Below, in pieces: positions 8,527-17,420 of a stretch of DNA of 64,000 nt. Numbering within the stretch: position 1 is the first letter of the stretch; every line of letters starts with the position of its first letter. Source of the DNA: Phenylobacterium sp. GTDB taxonomy: Bacteria; Pseudomonadota; Alphaproteobacteria; Caulobacterales; Caulobacteraceae. The DNA lies in contig NZ_SCVD01000039.1 of the NCBI RefSeq assembly GCF_004297125.1, positions 1 through 64,000 on the forward strand, given 5' to 3'. Under the pieces are notes generated by a model. It had not been told where the DNA came from. It saw only the letters and a list, made by a program, of their open reading frames with translations, and did no database searches. The translations under genes and the position numbers were made by a program.

Positions 8527-9911
8527 AGGCGCGAGCGCCGCCGCCGCGCCTCCGCCCAGGCCTTGTCGGCAGCGTCCTGCTGGCGGTCGCCCTCGCAGCG
8601 ATGCTGATCGGGGGCTTTGTCATCGACCGGGCGGGTGAAGCCATTCTGTCCGCGCGCCAGAAGGATGTCGCCGAATCAGCGAGAGATTACTTTGTCGCGT
8701 TTGCGCACGAGGAAGGCTTGGCGCCGCTGGCGCGGGCGTTGGACCGCCGCGAGCGTGCCGAGCATGACGAGGCGTTCCGCTACGCGCTCTTCTCTGACGA
8801 TGGGGACCTGGTGGGCGGGGCGCAACTGGCCACAGCCGCTCAGTTGCCGGGACCAGGCTTTTGGACACTGGATCTGCGCTCGGGCGAGCATGTTTCGAGC
8901 TGGCAGGTGCTGGTGCAGCCGATATCGACGGGAGGGACCCTCGTTGTGTTCGAGGATCTCAGCGCGCGCGCTGAGTTCCGAAGCGCGATCGTCGGCGCCT
9001 CGTTCGCGGCTTTGGCGGTGGCGCTCGGCTCGGTCGTGCTGGCCGGCCTTTGGCTCAATCGCCTAGTCTATCGACGAGCAGAATCCATCGCCGCCGTCTC
9101 TGCTTGCATCGTCTCCGGCGATCTCTCTGCGCGCGCTTCAGCCGATCCGCAGGGTGACGTCTTCGATCGTCTCGGTATGGGGATGAACGCCATGCTCGAT
9201 CGGAACGAGGAACTGCTGACTGGCCTGCGCACGGTTAGCGACAGCCTGGCCCACGACCTGCGGTCCCCGCTCACGCGCATGAAAGGGGCGCTTTCAAGAG
9301 CGCTGGCTGCGGACGCGTCGGTGTCCGACCGCCTCGATGCGATCGCCCAGGCCTGGGAAGAGGCCGATCGGGCACTCGCGACGACGTCCGCCCTGCTCGA
9401 TATCGCGCGCGCCGAAACCGGCGTCTCGCGTGACATGTTCGAGCGCATCGATCTGCAGGCGCTGGTGGCCGACACCGTCGAGTTGTTCGCGCCAGTTATC
9501 GAGGACGCCGGACAGGACCTCAAGGTGACGCTGCCGGGCCAACCGCTCTTTCTGCAGGCGCATGAGCTGCTCGTGCGCCAAGCCTTGGGCAACCTGTTGT
9601 TCAACGCCAGCCGCTACGCCGGTGAGGGCGCGGATGTCGTCGTCAGCCTGTCCGAAGGGCCGGGGTTCGTTGAGGTCGTTGTCGCCGACAGCGGGCCCGG
9701 CATTCCCGAGGTGGATCGCGGTCGCGTGCAGGAGCGGTTCGTGCGGCTCGACACGGCGCGAACCACGACAGGCTCGGGCCTGGGCCTCGCGATCGCCGCT
9801 GCCTGCGCAAAGCTCCATCGCGGGTCGCTGGACCTCCAGGACAATGGGCCTGGCCTACGGGTCGTGATGAGGATCCCGCGCGGGGGCACGGATCCAACCC
9901 CACAGAATTGA
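8523..9911 (+). CDS. Sensor histidine kinase
   Basis: The 462-residue kinase has two transmembrane helices (about residues 13-33 and 155-180) around a periplasmic sensor of some 120 residues, then a HAMP region. The dimerisation/phosphoacceptor motif SLAHDLRSPLTRM lies near residue 243. The ATPase domain shows N box (LLFNASRYA), G1 (DSGPGIP) and G2 (GSGLGLAI). Translation appears to start at TTG 8523, overlapping the regulator's stop codon, so the two are coupled. It is the cognate kinase of the preceding regulator by arrangement. The stimulus is unknown. Confidence 0.93.
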   Translation: MKARAPPPRLRPGLVGSVLLAVALAAMLIGGFVIDRAGEAILSARQKDVAESARDYFVAFAHEEGLAPLARALDRRERAEHDEAFRYALFSDDGDLVGGAQLATAAQLPGPGFWTLDLRSGEHVSSWQVLVQPISTGGTLVVFEDLSARAEFRSAIVGASFAALAVALGSVVLAGLWLNRLVYRRAESIAAVSACIVSGDLSARASADPQGDVFDRLGMGMNAMLDRNEELLTGLRTVSDSLAHDLRSPLTRMKGALSRALAADASVSDRLDAIAQAWEEADRALATTSALLDIARAETGVSRDMFERIDLQALVADTVELFAPVIEDAGQDLKVTLPGQPLFLQAHELLVRQALGNLLFNASRYAGEGADVVVSLSEGPGFVEVVVADSGPGIPEVDRGRVQERFVRLDTARTTTGSGLGLAIAAACAKLHRGSLDLQDNGPGLRVVMRIPRGGTDPTPQN

Positions 9912-9973
9912 CAGGTTGAGGCCGCGGCTGCCGAAGGGTGCTCCCGTGATGGTCGGTCTAGTTGGAGGCGGCC

Positions 9974-10555
9974 ATGAACAACGCAATGAAGTCCCTGAAC
10001 TCCGCGTCCCAACGCCTGCTGGGCATAGGATTCCGCGACATGTCCCCCGAGGAGCGGCGGGTCATCGAGCACCTCATCCGCCGCTCGGTGACCGCCCGCA
10101 ACCCGCCGCGCGAACTGAGCGAGAACAAGACTTTCGGTCAGCGGCTCGCCGACAGGGTCGCGGCAGTTGGGGGGTCCTGGAATTTCATCGTCGGCTTCGG
10201 CATGGTGCTGGCCGTCTGGGTGGCGGGAAACTCTCTGCTGATGACCCGCCTGGGTCTGCACCCCTTCGATCCCTATCCCTACATCTTCCTCAACCTCCTG
10301 CTCTCAATGCTGGCGGCCCTACAGGCGCCGGTGATCATGATGAGCCAGAACCGTCAGGCGGCGAAAGATCGCCTCGCGGCCGAGCACGACTACGAGATCA
10401 ATCTGAAGGCCGAGCTTGAGATCATGGGCCTGCACGAGAAGCTGGACGGCCTGCGGACACGCGAACTGGCCGACCTGATGGCCCAGCAGATCGCCCTCCT
10501 ACAGACCCTTCGGCAGGCGGGACGTGGCGCGGGCGACCCCGCCGCTGCACTATAG
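9974..10555 (+). CDS. DUF1003 membrane protein
   Basis: The 193-residue protein has the DUF1003 signature: two transmembrane helices (about residues 65-85 and 100-125) separated by LGLHPFDPYPYIFLN, then MMSQNRQAAKDRLAAEHDYE and a conserved-looking helical tail. The ATG at 9974 is chosen for its GGAGG ribosome site. DUF1003 proteins are small inner-membrane proteins of unclear function. Position between the two-component pair and mprF suggests an envelope role. Confidence 0.88.
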   Translation: MNNAMKSLNSASQRLLGIGFRDMSPEERRVIEHLIRRSVTARNPPRELSENKTFGQRLADRVAAVGGSWNFIVGFGMVLAVWVAGNSLLMTRLGLHPFDPYPYIFLNLLLSMLAALQAPVIMMSQNRQAAKDRLAAEHDYEINLKAELEIMGLHEKLDGLRTRELADLMAQQIALLQTLRQAGRGAGDPAAAL

Positions 10556-10574
10556 CCCGAGGCAGGATTTCGCC

Positions 10575-13109
10575 ATGTTCATGATCGTCCGAACCTGGGC
10601 CGGGCGGCTGGCCCCAGCCGCGCTCCTCGCCCTGGCCGCCTTCGTTCTCTGGCGCGAACTGGGCCGCCTCGATCCCGCCGAGATCTGGGTCGAGATGGCC
10701 GGCTGGGGGCCCGTCCGCATCGTCGGCGCCGTGAGCCTCACGCTCGTTAGCTACGCCCTGCTTGCGGCCATGGAGTGGCTGGGGCTGAAATGGTCGGGCG
10801 CGTCCGTGCCGTTCCGCACCGTGCTGCTGGGGTCGTTCTGCGCAAACGCCTTCGCCCACACAATCGGGTTTGCGGTGCTGATCGGCGGGGCCGTGCGCGC
10901 GCGCCTCTATGCCCGCAGCGGCGTCTCGCTGCTCTCCGTTGCGCAGACCAGCATCTTCTGTGCGGTCTCCTTCGGCTGCGGCATCGCCATGCTGGCCGGC
11001 TTGGCGCTCCTGGTGGAGCCGTCCCCTCCGGTTCTGGGATTGCAACTACACCCCCTGCTGGGCGCCGCCCTCGGCTTGGTCCTGACCCTGGCGCCGATCG
11101 CCTATGTCGGCGCCTGCGCCCTGTTTCGCGGACCCGTTCGCCTGGGGGGCCGGTCCGTGTCGCTGCCTTCGCCGGGCATCGCAGCCGGCCAGGTCCTCGT
11201 GGGTCTCGCCGACAACGTGATCACCGCCATGGTCGTCTGGCTTCTCCTGGGTGGCGTTGGGATCACCTACGCCACCTTTGCCGGGCCCTACGCCATCGCC
11301 ACCGCGGCTGGCGTCATCTCCAGCGTCCCGGGCGGCGCGGGGGTCTTCGAAGGCAGCGTCCTGGCCCTTCTGCCGAGCGCGCCACGGCCCGCGCTAGTCG
11401 CGGCCTTCTTGGGCTACCGGCTGATCTACTATCTCATCCCCCTGGGCATCGCGGCGCTGGCGCTCGCGAGGTCGGGGCTGGTCCCCAACGCTTTGGACCT
11501 CGCGGGGATCCGCAAGGCCTGGCGTCGCTTCGCCCCAGCGCTGCTCGCGCTGGGGGCCCTCGCCCAGGGCGTCGTCCTGATTCTGACCAGCGTGGGTCGG
11601 ATCGATCCGGGCCGACTGGCGATCCTGCGCGAGACCGTGCCGGCGGTGGTGCTGGAGACGAGCCACCTGATCAGCTTGGTGTCGGGCCTCGCATTGTTGG
11701 CGGTGTCCCTGCCCGTGGCGCGGCGACACGCCAACGCGGCGCCCGTCGCCGTCGTTGCGGCCCTGGTCGGCGCCTCGACGGCATTGCTCCGTGGCCTGGA
11801 TGTCGGCCCGGCCATCGCGGCAATCGCTTTGGCCCTGGGCGTGGTCCTGGCGCGCGACGCCTTCACCCGCCGCGGCGCCTGGCCGCTGAGGCAGATGTTG
11901 CCCTGGTGGCTCGCGGGAACGGCCGCCGTGCTGGTCGGCGCCGCCATCCTGGGCTTGTGGGTCTATGAAGACACGCCCTACGAGGCGCGGCTCTGGGCCG
12001 AGGTCGGTTACCATGCCGACCCGGCCCGGTTCCTGCGCAGCATGGCCTTGCTCGGTGCAGCGCTGCTCGCGGCTGGCGCGTGGGCGCTGGCGCGCCTCTC
12101 CGGTCCCAGCGCCACGCCGGCGAGCCCCATGGAGTTGGACGCGATCCGTGGGCTGGTCGAGGCCGGGTCCGACACCACCTCGCGGCTGGCCCTGATCGGG
12201 GACAAGGCGCTGCTACGGTCGGCGGCCGGCGACGCCTTCATCATGTACGGCGCCGAGGGGCGCAGCCTGATCGCCATGGGCGACCCCGTAGGCGATCCGG
12301 ACGCGGGCCGGGACCTGCTCTGGCGCTTCAAGGAACTGGCCGACGCGACCGACGCGCGGCCTGTGATCTATCAGGTCAGCCCACATTGGCTGACCGCCTA
12401 CCTCGATCTAGGTCTCTCGCTGCTGAAGCTGGGCGAGGAGGCAAGGGTTCCGCTCGCCGATTTCAGCCTCGAAGGCGGCCGGCGCGCGAAGCTGCGCCAA
12501 GGTCACGCCAAGGCGGTACGCGAGGGCCTTTCCTTCGAGGTGGTCGCGCCCCCGCAGTCCGCCGTCCTGCTCGCCGACCTGCGCAACATCTCCGACGCCT
12601 GGCTCGTCGGGCATGGCGGACGGGAGAAGGGCTTTTCCCTGGGACGCTTCGATCCCCACGTTCTGGCCGCCGAGCCCATCGCGCTGGTCCGGCATGAGGG
12701 ACGCGTCGTGGGCTTCGCCAACATCTGGACGGCGGGCAGCGAGGAAGCGTCCATCGACCTGATGCGGCACCTGCCCGACGCCCCGCGCGGAGTGATGGAC
12801 TTCCTATTCGTCGAGCTCTTTCTGTGGGCCAAGACTCAGGGCTTTGCTTGGTTCAACCTCGGCATGGCGCCCCTGAGCGGCCTTGCGCACCATCCGCTGG
12901 CCCCGGCCTGGCACAAGATCGGCGCCCAGATCGCGCTGCGCGGCAGCCGCTTCTACGGCTTCACCGGCCTGCGCGCCTTCAAGGCCAAGTTCGATCCGGT
13001 CTGGACCCCGCGCTACCTGGCGGCGCCACCCACCGCGCTGGCGGCAGCGCTGCTGGATGCGACCCGCCTGGTCGGCCGGGCGCCGCCGACCCCACTCACA
13101 AATCCGTAA
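10575..13109 (+). CDS. mprF: Bifunctional phosphatidylglycerol lysyltransferase/flippase MprF (LpiA-like)
   Basis: The 844-residue protein has an N-terminal membrane half with many hydrophobic helices (about residues 1-530; family flippase domain) and a C-terminal cytosolic DUF2156/GNAT-like domain. That domain contains MYGAEGRSLIAMGDPVGDP, FSLEGGRRAKLRQGHAKAVR and FNLGMAPLSGL. The family moves lysine from Lys-tRNA to phosphatidylglycerol and flips the product, lowering surface negative charge and protecting against cationic peptides. The start is the ATG at 10575 after a GAGGCAGGA stretch; an earlier in-frame start would overlap the DUF1003 gene. AcvB follows, the pairing known from rhizobia and Agrobacterium. 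Confidence 0.93.
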   Translation: MFMIVRTWAGRLAPAALLALAAFVLWRELGRLDPAEIWVEMAGWGPVRIVGAVSLTLVSYALLAAMEWLGLKWSGASVPFRTVLLGSFCANAFAHTIGFAVLIGGAVRARLYARSGVSLLSVAQTSIFCAVSFGCGIAMLAGLALLVEPSPPVLGLQLHPLLGAALGLVLTLAPIAYVGACALFRGPVRLGGRSVSLPSPGIAAGQVLVGLADNVITAMVVWLLLGGVGITYATFAGPYAIATAAGVISSVPGGAGVFEGSVLALLPSAPRPALVAAFLGYRLIYYLIPLGIAALALARSGLVPNALDLAGIRKAWRRFAPALLALGALAQGVVLILTSVGRIDPGRLAILRETVPAVVLETSHLISLVSGLALLAVSLPVARRHANAAPVAVVAALVGASTALLRGLDVGPAIAAIALALGVVLARDAFTRRGAWPLRQMLPWWLAGTAAVLVGAAILGLWVYEDTPYEARLWAEVGYHADPARFLRSMALLGAALLAAGAWALARLSGPSATPASPMELDAIRGLVEAGSDTTSRLALIGDKALLRSAAGDAFIMYGAEGRSLIAMGDPVGDPDAGRDLLWRFKELADATDARPVIYQVSPHWLTAYLDLGLSLLKLGEEARVPLADFSLEGGRRAKLRQGHAKAVREGLSFEVVAPPQSAVLLADLRNISDAWLVGHGGREKGFSLGRFDPHVLAAEPIALVRHEGRVVGFANIWTAGSEEASIDLMRHLPDAPRGVMDFLFVELFLWAKTQGFAWFNLGMAPLSGLAHHPLAPAWHKIGAQIALRGSRFYGFTGLRAFKAKFDPVWTPRYLAAPPTALAAALLDATRLVGRAPPTPLTNP

Positions 13110-13192
13110 GTCTCGTGGAAAGGGGGTGTGGGCCGGCCATGAGACCTAGGTGTCTCGCGGACTTCCGCGCAACCGATTGCACGGGCCTCGCC

Positions 13193-14740
13193 ATGAAACT
13201 GATGGACATCCTTCTTTCCGGGACCGCTGCTCTGGCGCTTGGGATCGGGGCCTGCGCGATGGCGCAGGCCGCCGCCGCGGCTATGCCGGGGCCCGTGGTC
13301 GCGCGTTCCCCTATGGCCAGCCCGCGCGTTTCCGCGGGCGCCCAGTTGCCCGCGCGAAGCGTGGGCGCGCCGATGGCGGAGGCTTCAGGCGCAATGTCCG
13401 AAACCACTTTGCCTTACGCAGCCACCGGGCCGGTTACGACCTACAGGACGTCGAAGGAGCCAGCCCGTTTCGTCGTCTTCATCTCCGGTGACGGCGGCTG
13501 GAACCTGGGCGTTGTCGATATGGCCCGCCAGTTGGCCCACATGGACGCCACGGTGGTGGGCGTGGACATCCGCCACTATCTCCGCATCGCCCAGAGCGGA
13601 AGGTCCGCGACCCTCTATCCCGCCGGGGACTTCGCCAGCTTAGCCCTGGCGGTGCAGAAAAACCTGGGCTTCCAGCACTTCCATCGCCCGGTCGTGGTGG
13701 GATACTCCTCAGGCGCCACGCTCGCCTATGGCGCCCTGGCGCAGGCCCCCGCTGACACGTTCCAGGGCGCGATCGGGTTGGGCTTCTGTCCGGACCTGAA
13801 GACCGACAAGCCCCTGGCCGCCGGTGACGGCAAGCTGGCGCACACGACCGATCCGACGCTCGGATTCATCTACGGCCCGTCGAGGACGCTGACCGCGCCA
13901 TTCACCGCACTGCAGGGGGGGCAGGACGGGACCTGTCTGCCGGCTGCGACGCACGCCTACATGGCCCAGGTCCCGCGTGGCCGGGTCGTGGACCTGCCCA
14001 AGGTCGGTCATGGCTACGCGGTCCCCGCCAACTGGGCGCCGCAGTTCGCACAGGCCTTCGCGTCGCTCTATGCCGCCACCGACGGGGTCCGAATGCGCAC
14101 TACGGACACGGCGCTCGACGCTCATGTGGCGGATCTGCCGCTGGCCGCCCTCCCCACAGCCGGAGGCGGCGACACCCTGGCGGTGTTCTATTCGGGCGAT
14201 GGCGGCTGGGCGGGCATCGATCAGGGAATGTCCGCAGGGTTCGTGCGCGCTGGCATCCCGGTGGTCGGGTATGACTCGCTGCGCTATTTCTGGACCGCGC
14301 GCACGCCGCAGGGCGCCGCCGCGGACCTGACGGCCGTGCTGCGTCACTATATGTCTGCCTGGCACAAGAGCCGCATCGTCCTGACAGGCTACTCCTTCGG
14401 GGCCGACGCGCTTCCGGCCATCATTCCGCACCTGCCCGCCGATCTACGCAGCCACATCCGCGGGGTGGCCTTGGTCGGCGTCGACAGGACGGGCGAGCTT
14501 GAGTTCCGCCCCGGCGACTGGCTCGATCTCAGCGGCGCCTCAGCCTACCCGATCGCCCCAGCGCTGGCTGGCCTGAAGGGGACGCCGCTGGTCTGCGTCT
14601 ACGGCGACCAGGAAAGCGACGCGGCCTGCCCCACCTTCCCGCCCGGGGTCATCCGCAGCGTTCGCCTCGCGGGCGGTCACCACTACAATGGCGATTTCAC
14701 CGCTGTCAGCCAGGCCATCCTGAAAGCCCTGCCGCAGTAG
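13193..14740 (+). CDS. acvB: AcvB/VirJ-like lysyl-phosphatidylglycerol hydrolase
   Basis: The 515-residue exported protein has a signal peptide (about residues 1-27) and two alpha/beta-hydrolase-like halves. The first has FVVFISGDGGWNLG and VVVGYSSGATLAYG. The second has LAVFYSGDGGWAGID and IVLTGYSFGADALP, the likely nucleophile Ser being in GYSFG. This two-domain build distinguishes AcvB from single-domain VirJ. Agrobacterium AcvB and rhizobial AtvA, encoded next to MprF/LpiA, break down lysyl-phosphatidylglycerol, so the pair probably sets the level of this lipid. An in-frame ATG at 13139 is an alternative start; 13193 puts the signal peptide first. Confidence 0.85.
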   Translation: MKLMDILLSGTAALALGIGACAMAQAAAAAMPGPVVARSPMASPRVSAGAQLPARSVGAPMAEASGAMSETTLPYAATGPVTTYRTSKEPARFVVFISGDGGWNLGVVDMARQLAHMDATVVGVDIRHYLRIAQSGRSATLYPAGDFASLALAVQKNLGFQHFHRPVVVGYSSGATLAYGALAQAPADTFQGAIGLGFCPDLKTDKPLAAGDGKLAHTTDPTLGFIYGPSRTLTAPFTALQGGQDGTCLPAATHAYMAQVPRGRVVDLPKVGHGYAVPANWAPQFAQAFASLYAATDGVRMRTTDTALDAHVADLPLAALPTAGGGDTLAVFYSGDGGWAGIDQGMSAGFVRAGIPVVGYDSLRYFWTARTPQGAAADLTAVLRHYMSAWHKSRIVLTGYSFGADALPAIIPHLPADLRSHIRGVALVGVDRTGELEFRPGDWLDLSGASAYPIAPALAGLKGTPLVCVYGDQESDAACPTFPPGVIRSVRLAGGHHYNGDFTAVSQAILKALPQ

Positions 14741-14787
14741 GTGACCGGTGCGCGGGCGAGGTGCTCAGTGTCTCCGCCACCCACCAT

Positions 14788-14954
14788 AGATAGCCTTCGT
14801 GGAGCGCGACCTCGGGGTGAGCCGCATCACGGCGACGCGCTATCTCGACGAACTCACGCGCATCGGCCTGATGCGAAAGCTCAAGCTTGGTCGCGAGAGC
14901 TACTACATGAACACCGCGCTGCTGAGCCTCCTGGGCAACGTCCAGGCCGTCTAG
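14788..14954 (+). pseudogene. Fragment of fic (last ~54 codons), direct repeat copy 2
   Basis: Translation gives FVERDLGVSRITATRYLDEL and onward to GNVQAV, nearly identical to the C-terminal winged helix of the fic gene at 4856-5947. Nothing upstream encodes the catalytic domain, so this is a remnant. Its stop (TAG) overlaps the stop of the minus-strand relaxase gene, meaning the breakpoint coincides with the relaxase 3' end. Confidence 0.92.
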
Positions 14955-16297
14955 CGCCCGAGCTCGGTTGAGCGCGAACCACCCTTGATCTGCGCCCCGT
15001 GAGCGGTGGGAATGAGCTCGATCCCGCGACCTATCGCCGGCGCTGACTGCCCCAGCTTCAGCCGCGCGAAGTGCTCCTGCCCGTCGCGATCCCTGACCAG
15101 CACCCACGACGAGCTTCCGAGTTCGTCGTAGCGCCCGGTCTTGACGACCCTGCCCCTGACCGGCGTGTCGCCCAGTTCCCGGGGCTCGCGTCCCGCCTCC
15201 AGCCGGCGCTGCTGCAGGGTCCGGATGATGTCGCGCCGCAGCTGCAGGGTCCGCAGCCGCGGCTCAAGGTCTGGATGCAGCCGGAACCGCGGGCCCCGCC
15301 GTGTCGCCAGGCCCAGGGTCTCCAGATGCCGGAGGCGGCCCCGCAGCAAAGCCGACCAGGCGTCACTGCCGCCCACGCCGTCGTCCACTTCCAGTCCCGC
15401 GTCGGCCGCCGCGAGCAGCCGCCGGTCGAAGCCGGTGAAACGGTCAGCCTGCGTCTCGCGCCAGATCCGCCGCTCCGCATCACTGCGCGAGAGGTCGCCC
15501 AGGAGTTCGTGCGCCGCCTCCTGTGCCCGCGCCCGAAATCCGTAGCCCATGTAGGCCCGGGGAATGACCAGGTCGCGCCCCGAGCCGCGGCGGCCGCGCA
15601 ACAACACGTGGGCGTGCGGCTGATCGGTATCGAAGTGGCAGGTCGCCACCCATCTCAGGCCCGGATCGCCGAGATCGGCCGTGACCCGCCGCATGACCTC
15701 GCGCGTGTAGCGTTTGAGGTCGGCGATGCGGTCACCATGCTCGGGTGAGACGATGAATCGGAAGTGATGCCGGTCTTCCGCCCACGAACGGGTCGCGGCG
15801 ACCGCGTCGAGGTCCTCCGCCTCGCGGTCGAAGAAGGCGGGCCGTGCCGCGTCCTGGCCGGCGCCGGGGCGCCCCAGGTAGGATACGTGGGCCGCAAGTG
15901 CGGCGCCGCGCAGGGCGCCCGCGCCGGCGTGGCGTGACACCAGTCCCTTCACGATCACCCGTTGCCGGACATCCAGCCGAAAAGGACGGCCTGAACGCCG
16001 TTGAGCCGTCCTGAGGACGCCTGCGCGGTCGCCGAGCGCGAAGAGCCGCGAGGCGGCCAGCCGCTGCAGCATCATGGTGCGGGCAAGGCCCTGGTCCGAT
16101 TTGAGCCGGGTGGGCAGCTTGGCGAAGCGCCGGGCACGCGGTGTGTCCGAGGCGCTCGAGAGGCGGGTCTCGATGGCTTCGCGGACCAGCATGGGACCCT
16201 CCGATCCTGACGCGGCGGCCTGCACGTCATAGCGCGTTGCCGATGCGCCTGTGCCTGGCCCTAACCGACTGAAACGGTAGAGCAAACAGCGAGCCAA
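14951..16297 (-). CDS. Relaxase (VirD2-like, DUF3363 type), probably 3'-truncated
   Basis: The 448-residue protein contains a relaxase-like nuclease segment: HHFRFIVSPEHGDRI near residue 175, then WVATCHFDTDQPHAHVLLRG near residue 220, with the HxDxxxxHxH-type metal-binding histidines. A DUF3363-like part follows (QADRFTGFDRRL, GRVVKTGRYDELGSSSWVLV, HFARLKLGQ). Relaxases nick the transfer origin to start conjugation. From memory, family members carry roughly 100 or more further residues after this point; here the frame ends at the fic fragment junction. The origin region may lie just upstream (16298-16400). The residue numbering is approximate. Confidence 0.8.
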   Translation of the reverse strand: MARCLLYRFSRLGPGTGASATRYDVQAAASGSEGPMLVREAIETRLSSASDTPRARRFAKLPTRLKSDQGLARTMMLQRLAASRLFALGDRAGVLRTAQRRSGRPFRLDVRQRVIVKGLVSRHAGAGALRGAALAAHVSYLGRPGAGQDAARPAFFDREAEDLDAVAATRSWAEDRHHFRFIVSPEHGDRIADLKRYTREVMRRVTADLGDPGLRWVATCHFDTDQPHAHVLLRGRRGSGRDLVIPRAYMGYGFRARAQEAAHELLGDLSRSDAERRIWRETQADRFTGFDRRLLAAADAGLEVDDGVGGSDAWSALLRGRLRHLETLGLATRRGPRFRLHPDLEPRLRTLQLRRDIIRTLQQRRLEAGREPRELGDTPVRGRVVKTGRYDELGSSSWVLVRDRDGQEHFARLKLGQSAPAIGRGIELIPTAHGAQIKGGSRSTELGR

Positions 16298-16336
16298 AAC
16301 ACCTCTTTTATCTTGCCCTAAACGACAAAATCGAGG

Positions 16337-16362
16337 TGCAGATCAATAGTCATCAATCTGCA
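16337..16362. other. Imperfect inverted repeat upstream of relaxase; candidate transfer origin
   Basis: TGCAGATCAAT and ATCAATCTGCA form 11-base arms with two mismatches around AGTC. The surrounding 16300-16390 is clearly AT-richer than the rest of the backbone and lies immediately upstream of the relaxase start. Nick regions are commonly placed this way, but no nic consensus is recognised, so this is inference. Confidence 0.35.
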
Positions 16363-16437
16363 TCAACAACAATCAAGACGTCGCCACCGTCGATCTCTGA
16401 TGTCCTAGACTGAGTCGCCGCTCCACCGGCCAAACAG

Positions 16438-16467
16438 AAAAACCCGCCCGGCCGAAGCCGAGCGGGT
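16438..16467 (-). terminator. Rho-independent terminator of the DUF2493 gene
   Basis: Read on the minus strand: a CCCGCTCGGC / GGCCGGGCGGG hairpin with a short loop followed by TTTTTCTGTTT. It begins about 20 bases after the DUF2493 stop codon. Confidence 0.85.
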
Positions 16468-16487
16468 CGAAGTCAGGTAGAGCGGCG

Positions 16488-17420
16488 CTAGGCTGCGCGA
16501 GCCCGGATCGCCAGGTGCTGCACGCCGCGGGAACTGGCCTGCTGCGCCAGGTTCAGCGCGGGCCCGAACGGATGCGAGTGCGCCGCACGTCCGGTGTCGA
16601 GCGACTGCGCCAGGGTCAGGCAGCAGGTGGGCTCCAGGGCCATCAGCTCGTCGTTGGCCCGGAAAGGTGCGGCCTTGCCGTGCCGGTCGAAGTCCGCCCG
16701 GGCGAGCACCAGGGTGACACCCTTCTGCTGCGCCCAGCGGATCGCCAGACGCTCCGCGCCCTTGGCCCCGGTGGTCGCCAGGGCCATGTCCGGCCACTGC
16801 GCCCGCGCCCAGTTCAGGGCGTCGAAGATGCGGTTGGCGTCGACCCCGCTGTCAGCCATCGGCGCGGCCCGGAAGGCCACCACCGGGCCGCCCGGATCGG
16901 CATCGGCCGACCGGCGCTTCTCGATCGCCCGCAGCGCCTGCTTGGCTTCCAACTGCGCTGCCGTCAGCTGCGTGCCGCGCCGGCTTCCGCGCCAGGGCGT
17001 CCAGACATCCCCGGTCGCCGTCGTATAGACCTCGGCCGCGGCGTCGCGGACCAGCTCGCAGGCCGCCTGCGCCACATCCGCCGCGCGGGCCGAAGTGGTG
17101 GCCTCCTGCAGCTCGGTGTCGGCCATCTCCGACCCGTCAAAGTCGCGCTCCAGCGCCCGCATCCGGTCGCGGGCCCGGTCCGCGTCGCGCTCGATGCGAC
17201 CCGCCGCTGAATGGAAGGCGCCGATCAGGCTCTCGGCCAGGATGGTCTGCACATCCTCGAGCGCCGTGTCGCCGATCAGGTCGAGGAGCTCGGTCATCAC
17301 GGCCTGGCCCAGCTGCACCAGCGCCGCTTCCGTCGGGTGGGGACGCACATCTTCCAGCGCCGAGGCTTGCACGTCGAAGCTCGTATCCGAGGTCGAGAAG
17401 GCATGAAGGGAGAAGGTCAT
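16488..17420 (-). CDS. DUF2493 domain protein
   Basis: The 310-residue protein has an alpha-helical N-terminal half (about residues 30-130) and a C-terminal Rossmann-like DUF2493 domain (SLOG-type) with IFDALNWARAQWPDMALATTG, GAERLAIRWAQQKGV and FRANDELM. Genes of this type recur in alphaproteobacterial integrative elements beside relaxase, ParB and helicase genes. SLOG domains are proposed to bind nucleotide-derived ligands; what this one does is not known. It ends at a strong terminator and is preceded by a 400-base noncoding region. Confidence 0.78.
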   Translation of the reverse strand: MTFSLHAFSTSDTSFDVQASALEDVRPHPTEAALVQLGQAVMTELLDLIGDTALEDVQTILAESLIGAFHSAAGRIERDADRARDRMRALERDFDGSEMADTELQEATTSARAADVAQAACELVRDAAAEVYTTATGDVWTPWRGSRRGTQLTAAQLEAKQALRAIEKRRSADADPGGPVVAFRAAPMADSGVDANRIFDALNWARAQWPDMALATTGAKGAERLAIRWAQQKGVTLVLARADFDRHGKAAPFRANDELMALEPTCCLTLAQSLDTGRAAHSHPFGPALNLAQQASSRGVQHLAIRARAA

